The notes below the pieces were generated by a model. The model did no database searches and was not told the origin of the DNA. It saw only the letters and a program-made list of their open reading frames with translations. A stretch of 64,000 bases of DNA, taken from Streptomyces griseochromogenes (GTDB lineage Bacteria; Actinomycetota; Actinomycetes; Streptomycetales; Streptomycetaceae). The stretch covers positions 1,178,001 through 1,242,000 of the forward strand of contig NZ_CP016279.1 of NCBI RefSeq assembly GCF_001542625.1. Reading direction: 5' to 3'. Of this stretch, positions 58,870 to 64,000 are shown piece after piece (within the stretch, counting starts at the first letter, position 1; each line of letters begins with the position of its first letter). The position numbers and the translations under genes were made by a program.

Positions 58870-60711
58870 ATGGATTTTGCGACGCTGAAGGCGTTAAAGC
58901 CTTCCGAGTACGAGGAAGCCGCCGACGGGTATCGGGCCACGAGTGAGATGGCCAGTTCGGCGAAGGACGCCATCGACAACCGGATCTGCGCCGGGATCCG
59001 TAACCAACTCGACGGTGAGACGGCGAAAGCTGCGCTGCGAGAGCTCCAGGAAGTATCGAAGGACTTTCACTACATCCAGACCGAGTGCGCGCTGGCCAGT
59101 ACCGCGCTGAACGGTTTCGCCTTCGACATGGCGGCGGCGAAGCGGAAGCTGGAGGCGGTGCTTGAGGACGCGAAGGCGGCCGGTTGCACCGTGGGCGCGG
59201 ACGGCTCGGTCACCTATCCGGCGGGTGGCAAGGAAGTCGACGGCAAGGTGCCAGAGGGCGGCACTATGCCGCCGGGTACGAGCCCGACGGATCCGACGTC
59301 GGCGTCGCTGGAGCGTTCGGCGGCCAACATCCACCCGAATCCGAACTTCGGCAAGGCGCAGGACTTCGCGAACCGCATCGGCGACGCGCTGCAGCAAGCC
59401 GCAGAGGCGGACACGAAGTGGGCACCCAAGCTCCGTGCCCTCAAGGCCGATGACGACCTGGCGGTCTCCAACCGGGACTGGACCGATGCCAAGTCGGACA
59501 TGGACGGTGTCCGTGGCGCCGGTAAGAGCTACCTCGACTCCCTGCCGCACCCTCCCAAGGACGGCAGTCCGAAGGACAACGCTGCTTGGTGGAAAGGCCT
59601 CACCGACGAGCAGCGGTCGGACTACCTGGCAGTCCACCCTGACTCGGTCGGCGCGCTGGACGGGCTCCCTGCCACAGTGCGGGACCAGGCCAACCGCACG
59701 GTGCTTGACGAGACCCGCGCAAAGGCCCAACTGGACTACGACGCCTGGTTGAAGGATCACCCTGAGCCCCCGCGGTACCAGGACCATATCAACATGCACA
59801 CCGGGATGAAGCAGGGCAAGGAGGAACTGCCGGCGTGGGAGGAATGGGAAGCGGAACGGGAGAAGATGCACAAAGGGCTTGACGGCATGAAGGCGATACA
59901 GGACCGTTTCGATGCGACGGGTACTTCCGACGCGACGGGTGCCAACAAACTACCCGAGGCATACCTGCTGGGCTTCAGCGAGGCGGGAGACGGTCGCGCG
60001 ATCATTGCCAACGGTAACCCGGACACCGCGGATCACCAGGCGGTCTATGTGCCGGGTACGACTTCAGATTTGGACAGCATCGGGGGGAACATCAACCGGA
60101 TGACCAGTCTCTGGCAGACAGCCCACGCTGTATCTGGTGGAAAATCCGTCTCCACAATCACCTGGCTCGGCTACGACGCACCTAACGACGTCGTAAAAGA
60201 CGCGACTTTCACCCACTACGCATACGATGGCGCACCGGCCTTCAATAAATTCCTCGATGGACTTGACGCATCACATTCCGGCGATTCGGCACCGCACCGT
60301 ACCGTGATCGGCCACTCGTACGGATCGAGCCTCGTGGGCGCCGCGGCCCAGACCGGGGATCTCCACACCAACGACATCGTCTTCGCGGGCAGTCCCGGCG
60401 TGGAGGTTTCTCGCGCCGATCAGCTCGACGTTCCGAAGGGGCATGTGTGGAACGAGTACGCCGACGGGGACCCGGTTCCAGATCTCGGCCGCATGATCCA
60501 TGGCGGAGGTTTTGGGCGCGAAATTCCCGCCGATTCAGGCTTCGGCGCCAACCAGATGGCCACGAACACCGAGGGGCACGGCGGTTACTGGAACCCGGGC
60601 TCCGAGAGCTTGAAAAACCAGGCCCTGGTAGTCGTCGGCAAATACGACGACGTAAAGGCGGCGCCGGAGCCGACCAGACCGTATGCACCGCACACAGTGT
60701 GGGAAAAATAG
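58870..60711 (+). CDS. DUF1023 alpha/beta hydrolase with WXG-like N-terminus, TTA codon
   Basis: 613 residues. Helical N-terminus (~1-110) like WXG/LXG export domains, a Gly/Pro linker, a helical middle, and a C-terminal DUF1023 alpha/beta-hydrolase (~390-600) with the nucleophile elbow VIGHSYGSSLVG, the strand VYVPGTTSDLDS and NEYADGDPVPDLG. This architecture is found in actinobacterial type VII-linked effectors or cell-wall enzymes. Leu9 is encoded by TTA (58894-58896), a bldA dependence. Codon use and A/T content are slightly higher than in the core genes. Starts 8 bp after the WXG-like gene; a lipoprotein follows. Confidence 0.82.
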   Translation: MDFATLKALKPSEYEEAADGYRATSEMASSAKDAIDNRICAGIRNQLDGETAKAALRELQEVSKDFHYIQTECALASTALNGFAFDMAAAKRKLEAVLEDAKAAGCTVGADGSVTYPAGGKEVDGKVPEGGTMPPGTSPTDPTSASLERSAANIHPNPNFGKAQDFANRIGDALQQAAEADTKWAPKLRALKADDDLAVSNRDWTDAKSDMDGVRGAGKSYLDSLPHPPKDGSPKDNAAWWKGLTDEQRSDYLAVHPDSVGALDGLPATVRDQANRTVLDETRAKAQLDYDAWLKDHPEPPRYQDHINMHTGMKQGKEELPAWEEWEAEREKMHKGLDGMKAIQDRFDATGTSDATGANKLPEAYLLGFSEAGDGRAIIANGNPDTADHQAVYVPGTTSDLDSIGGNINRMTSLWQTAHAVSGGKSVSTITWLGYDAPNDVVKDATFTHYAYDGAPAFNKFLDGLDASHSGDSAPHRTVIGHSYGSSLVGAAAQTGDLHTNDIVFAGSPGVEVSRADQLDVPKGHVWNEYADGDPVPDLGRMIHGGGFGREIPADSGFGANQMATNTEGHGGYWNPGSESLKNQALVVVGKYDDVKAAPEPTRPYAPHTVWEK

Positions 60712-60796
60712 GAACGCCCACATAGAGGTGCTGGTACGCAGGCGATGAGACGACGACCGACCCACAGCCCAGTCCGACGGAATAAGGCTCCCTGCC

Positions 60797-61327
60797 ATGA
60801 AGGAAAAGCTGAGCACTCTTGTGCTCGCCGCACCCCTTGCAATCATTACTCTCACGGGATGCAGTATGTCTGACCAGAACTCCGATGAAACCAAGTTCGC
60901 CGGCACGAGCACCACAAAGGATGCCTCTGATGCGCTACTGAAGGTATCCAGCGGTATCTATGACTTGATCGGCGTCAAGGGAAAAGCATCCGACGGTTCC
61001 ACAGGGGTCCAGGAATGCCCAGGAAAGGACCCGAAAAAATACTTCCAGATCTTTCACCCGTGGAGTTTGCGCCCGGCCTCGGCGAGTGACGTCGAAAAGG
61101 CAATGAAGAATCTCAGGGCGGAACTCCCGAAGCATGGCTGGAAGATCGTCGAATACGGTCCGGACACCAGCAAGAACAAGAACATCAATCTGACCGCCGA
61201 CAATGACGAGAAGAAGGCCGGTGTAAACGTCGTTCAGATGTTGAAGGACAACCCGCCGATGCTAAGCCTCACCGTCGTGTCCGGTTGCTACAAGGTGCCG
61301 GACGGTCAGAAGGTCCAATACTTCTGA
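60797..61327 (+). CDS. Lipoprotein following the DUF1023 hydrolase
   Basis: 176 residues. Signal peptide ending in the lipobox LTGC (Cys ~22), then a soluble mixed domain (FQIFHPWSLRPASASDVEKAMKNLRAELPKHGWKIVEYGPD) and two later cysteines. Codons are A/T-richer than surrounding genes. Its place after an effector-like hydrolase suggests a membrane-anchored partner or immunity-type protein; this is inference. A transposase remnant begins 13 bp after the stop. Confidence 0.75.
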   Translation: MKEKLSTLVLAAPLAIITLTGCSMSDQNSDETKFAGTSTTKDASDALLKVSSGIYDLIGVKGKASDGSTGVQECPGKDPKKYFQIFHPWSLRPASASDVEKAMKNLRAELPKHGWKIVEYGPDTSKNKNINLTADNDEKKAGVNVVQMLKDNPPMLSLTVVSGCYKVPDGQKVQYF

Positions 61328-61339
61328 GGACGGTTGGTA

Positions 61340-61670
61340 CGAGCGCCTCAAGAGCTCGTAACACGACCATGGTTGGGTCTTCTTGAGTCGTCTCCAGCAG
61401 GTGATGCTGCACGCTAGTGGGGCGAGGGCGTCGTGCAGGTCGAGGCGTCGTTCCCATCGGGCGGCCAGGCGCTTGAAATGGTGCACGAGCGAGAGGGGCT
61501 GCTCCACGACGTAGCGGAGCTTGCCCAATCCCTTGATGTTGGGGGCGCCCTTGCGGGAGATCACCGGCAGGATCCGGCGCTTGCGCATTTCACGGCGGTT
61601 GGGGTTGCTGTCGTATCCCTTGTCGCCGAGCACGGCGTCGGGTCGGTGCCGGGGACGATGATCCGACATC
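61340..61670 (-). mobile_element. Remnant of an IS5-type transposase gene
   Basis: On the minus strand the frame holds DAVLGDKGYDSNPNRREMRKRRILPVISRKGAPNIKGLGKLRYVVEQPLSLVHHFKRLAARWERRLDLHDALAPLACSITCWRRLKK, the C-terminal half of an IS5-family DDE transposase including the final catalytic Glu-like region. The N-terminal half and the left end are missing. The 442-bp gap 61328-61769 consists mainly of this remnant. Confidence 0.75.
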
Positions 61671-61769
61671 CGATGAATTCGGCGGGCAGGCCTTCCATGT
61701 CGCCGACGGAGAGCTACCGGAGGGCGACTCACTGAACAACATGGCGAAGATCGTGACTGGAGGAACCCC

Positions 61770-62237
61770 ATGAGGCTGTAGCGGGCATTGTCGGTCATCG
61801 CCATACTGACCGCGTCCGCGGCGATGGCGGCGTGCGGGTCGGGGCAGACGGGACGTAGCGGCGGCAGCACAGGATCGAAGCAGGTCACCATGGACGAGCA
61901 GCAAGCAACCAAACGCGCCGAGGAAATCATTCACCAGGCCGTGGACGGCATGTCTCCCAAGCCGATCCTCAGGCGCACCGGGCTGAGGCCTGTCGGAGCC
62001 TGTGTCGCCGACGAGCACAGTGCCGGCGAGCGCCAGCAGGTCTCGCTCTCGTACCAGCTGACCGGAGTGCCGGGCACCGAGGCGCTCCAGCAGGTCCCGA
62101 TGGCGACCGGAATCCCCGCGCTTCTGGCCCGCAATGCCGAGGACGAGAGCGTGGCCCAGCTGGCCCCCTCGACCGACGGCACCCTGAGGGTGGCAGTAAC
62201 GACTCCCGCGGCAGGCCCAAGGGCCGCGACAGCATGA
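61770..62237 (+). pseudogene. Lipoprotein gene with a nonsense codon in the signal peptide
   Basis: A ribosome site TGGAGGA sits before ATG 61770, but codon 4 is TAG (61779-61781): M-R-L-stop-R-A-L, then the signal peptide SVIAILTASAAMAAC with a lipobox-like AAC. A TTG at 61788 could restart within the signal region. The following part (TMDEQQATKRAEEIIHQAVDGMSP…) resembles Streptomyces lipoproteins of unknown function, and the C-terminus looks curtailed. Probably inactivated, or rescued by restart. Confidence 0.65.
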
Positions 62238-62295
62238 CGGCACAACCATCCGGCTCCTGCAGGTAGTCGGGCTATCTGCGTGAGACCTGACGGAA

Positions 62296-62709
62296 CTACT
62301 TATCCACCTCGTACTCGAAGCAGATCCGATGGGTGCCGTCCGCGTCGACCGCCATGCCACCGGCCCCTCGGATCCCGGCCAGCGCCGCGGTCCCGCTCCC
62401 CGGCACGATCACGAAGAATTCGGCCTCCTGCCCCTCTCCCAGGGTCGTGGCCGAGTGGGCGAAGTTGAAGGAGCCGGTCCGCTCATGGAGGGTCCCCTCG
62501 AAGGACTCCATGGCGACGTACGTACCGGTCCCGCTGGCCTGGTCATACGCAGCGGTGAACAGCGTCGCCGACACCCCCGCAACCTCGCCCTCGTACCGCT
62601 TTCGCATCGTGGCCACCCCGACGGGCACCGCCGTCCCGACCACCGGCTCCGGCACCTGCACGTGCGCCGGGGTGAAATCCTCAACCGTGAACGTTCCTGA
62701 AGCGCGCAT
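62296..62709 (-). CDS. DUF3224 domain protein
   Basis: 137 residues, a complete small beta-barrel DUF3224 protein (allene oxide cyclase-like fold): GTFTVEDFTPAHVQVPEPVV, YEGEVAGVSATLFTAAYD and the close GTAALAGIRGAGGMAVDADGTHRICFEYEV. Function unknown. ATG 62709. A truncated relative lies at 57885-58110. Confidence 0.85.
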   Translation of the reverse strand: MRASGTFTVEDFTPAHVQVPEPVVGTAVPVGVATMRKRYEGEVAGVSATLFTAAYDQASGTGTYVAMESFEGTLHERTGSFNFAHSATTLGEGQEAEFFVIVPGSGTAALAGIRGAGGMAVDADGTHRICFEYEVDK

Positions 62710-62758
62710 GCCCGGATGCTAAGGGGCCCCACTGACAATGCCGACGCTCGGCGTGCAG

Positions 62759-62950
62759 CTACAGCAGGTGGTCCGCCTTCCCCGCCTTGATCTCCAGAAT
62801 GAGGGCGCGGAGGGCATCACGGCTGTCGGTGAGGTGGTGCTCCTCCTGCCCGGCGACGGCGATGTGGGCATTGCCGGCGGAGTCGGTGCCTATGCGGAAG
62901 CAGTTGTTGCCCTCGGCGCAGAAGGGGTCTTCCCATGTGATGTCGGCCAT
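62759..62950 (-). CDS. DUF397 protein
   Basis: 63 residues: ITWEDPFCAEGNNCFRIGTDSAGNAHIAVAG and DALRALILEIKAGKADHLL. Follows the XRE gene at 62960 by 9 bp, as in the module at 40.2 kb. Confidence 0.85.
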   Translation of the reverse strand: MADITWEDPFCAEGNNCFRIGTDSAGNAHIAVAGQEEHHLTDSRDALRALILEIKAGKADHLL

Positions 62951-62959
62951 GGTGGCTCC

Positions 62960-63811
62960 TCAGAGTTCGCGGGCGATGGCACGGACGAAGTCGCGTGACG
63001 CTTGACAGCTCAGTGAGTTGTCTTGCCACCAGTCCATGTGGGCACGGTACTTCGCAAGTTGGGCTTCAGCGTGAGTGAACTCTCCGCCGTGTGCTGAATC
63101 CAGCTGCACGGTATCCAGCTGGGGCACCACGCCGCTCGCGTACAGCACGGCGTGACCCGCTCCCGGGAAGGCGCCGGCTTCGACGGGCAGGACGCGCACG
63201 TCGACGTTCTCGCGTTCGGACATCTCGCACAGGTGCTGGAGCTGCTCGCGGGGCGCTCGCCGCCCTCCGAACTGCATGCGCAGTGCCCACTCGTGGACAT
63301 ACGCGACGTACTCGACGGGACGTTCACGCTCCAGAACCCGCTGCCGTTGCATACGCTGAGCTACCCGCAGCTCCACCTCCGACTTGGGAAGCGGGGGCAG
63401 GGCGGAGTCGAAGATGGCGCGGGCGTATCCACTCAGCTGCAGCAGTCCTGGCACGTGCACGGTCTGGAGGGTCCGCAGCCGAGTGGCGTGCCACTCCAAC
63501 TCAGCGACGTCGAGCAGGCCTTGCGGAAGGCTTCCGCGGTACTGCTCCCACCATCCGCGCTTGCGCGAGTCGGCCATTGCGGCCAGTCCGTCCACATAGG
63601 CCTGGTCGGCGCAGTCGTAGTTGCTGGCGAGTATCCGGATGCGCTCGGGCGAGGTAGAGCGGATCCCCGACTCCATGTTGGACACCTTCGTGCGGTCCAG
63701 CCCGAGCAGACCGGCGGCGTACTCGGTGGTTTTGCCCGCCGCAAGCCGCATCCCGCGCAACTCGGCACCCAGGCGCCGCTGACGCTCCGTCGGTGTGGGC
63801 CGTGTCGGCAT
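62960..63811 (-). CDS. XRE-family regulator with DUF5753
   Basis: 283 residues. HTH at ~10-68 (RLAAGKTTEYAAGLLGLDRTKVSNMESGIRS) and DUF5753 (~85-280, VPGLLQLSGYARAIFDSALPPLP, YASGVVPQLDTVQLDSAHGGEF). A paralogue of the regulator at 40403-41254. ATG 63811 has GGAGGAAGGTGAGC upstream, so it is preferred over the upstream in-frame ATG at 63826-63828. The expected partner (HATPase) would lie right of the window; the remaining 189 bp shows nothing else. Confidence 0.9.
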   Translation of the reverse strand: MPTRPTPTERQRRLGAELRGMRLAAGKTTEYAAGLLGLDRTKVSNMESGIRSTSPERIRILASNYDCADQAYVDGLAAMADSRKRGWWEQYRGSLPQGLLDVAELEWHATRLRTLQTVHVPGLLQLSGYARAIFDSALPPLPKSEVELRVAQRMQRQRVLERERPVEYVAYVHEWALRMQFGGRRAPREQLQHLCEMSERENVDVRVLPVEAGAFPGAGHAVLYASGVVPQLDTVQLDSAHGGEFTHAEAQLAKYRAHMDWWQDNSLSCQASRDFVRAIAREL

Positions 63812-64000
63812 GCTCACCTTCCTCCGCATTTTGTGGGCCCAGTCTGCCCTCACGGGCCCTCCAGTCGGTGACGGATCGACTACAGATAGGCCGATCCGTC
63901 GACATCCGTCGAACCGGAAGCGCATCGCACGAGCCCGCCAGCAGCCTCCTTCCCTGGGAGGGGTGGGTCGTGCCAGGGAGACGAGCCACCCACCGGAAGT

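Noticed and set aside
61433..61787. Plus-strand frame overlapping the IS remnant
   Set aside because: It is the complement of the transposase remnant and has no start signals.
1..64000. CRISPR array
   Set aside because: No regularly spaced direct repeat with unique spacers was seen; the 9-bp tandem repeat at 31954-31998 has no spacers.
1..64000. tRNA, rRNA or riboswitch
   Set aside because: I scanned intergenic gaps for T-loop-like GTTCGA…, 16S/23S-like stretches and aptamer cores and found none.

Overview
The window is about 72% G+C, with strong third-position G/C bias, GGAGG-type ribosome sites, ATGA gene overlaps and rare TTA codons. The gene content includes GTP-type PEP carboxykinase, an actinobacterial Tad/Flp pilus locus, a DasR-type chitinase promoter and XRE/DUF397 modules. 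Together these point to a Streptomyces chromosome, mostly core or near-core sequence. From about 40 kb onward the DNA is patchier and holds broken genes and insertion-sequence debris.

Layout. 0-13.6 kb: a radical-copper (galactose/glyoxal-oxidase-like) oxidase entering from the left, a Mut7-C RNase-like protein, an MFS exporter with a coupled TetR repressor, a hemolysin III protein, PEP carboxykinase, a small conserved protein, an AlaA-like aminotransferase, a single-pass membrane protein, a KAP NTPase fused to a receiver-like domain, and a secreted trypsin-like protease. 13.6-20.6 kb: a divergent D-amino-acid utilisation locus (D-aminoacylase and zinc/PLP D-amino acid dehydratase, against a PfkB kinase, IclR regulator, RidA and GntP/DsdX-type permease) around a clear palindromic operator. 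20.7-32.7 kb: the most intriguing block. It holds a 1378-residue CHAT protease, a metacaspase-like protein facing it tail to tail, and a run of five to six genes encoding a coiled-coil membrane scaffold, small unknown proteins and a Ycf46-like AAA+ ATPase. I propose it as a candidate uncharacterised protease/NTPase signalling or conflict system.

32.7-45 kb: secreted M14 carboxypeptidase, three unknown genes (one DUF1266), a small membrane protein with its winged-helix regulator, lipoprotein, HAD phosphatase, a membrane-anchored L7/L12-CTD protein, an XRE/DUF397/HATPase module, a truncated Rpn-like gene, a frameshifted barstar gene, and a GH18 chitinase with two DasR-type sites. 45-56.2 kb: a complete Tad pilus locus (CpaB, CpaE, two TadE, CpaF, TadB, TadC, histidine kinase, response regulator with a TTA codon, Flp pilin, TadE/G-like protein, lipoprotein, OmpA-like protein). 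56.2-64 kb: toxin-antitoxin pair, a truncated ScoMcrA-like type IV restriction gene fused to a DUF3224 remnant, a WXG100-like/DUF1023 hydrolase/lipoprotein operon (second TTA codon), a transposase remnant, a nonsense-interrupted lipoprotein, an intact DUF3224 gene, and a second DUF397/XRE pair at the right edge.

Themes. Several genes (5150, 10202, 38076, 40133, 56294, 57060) have a -10-like hexamer ending 6-8 nt before the start codon and no ribosome site, which suggests leaderless mRNAs. The two TTA codons tie the pilus regulator and the WXG-linked hydrolase to bldA developmental control. All functional statements are from reading the sequence; no database search was run.
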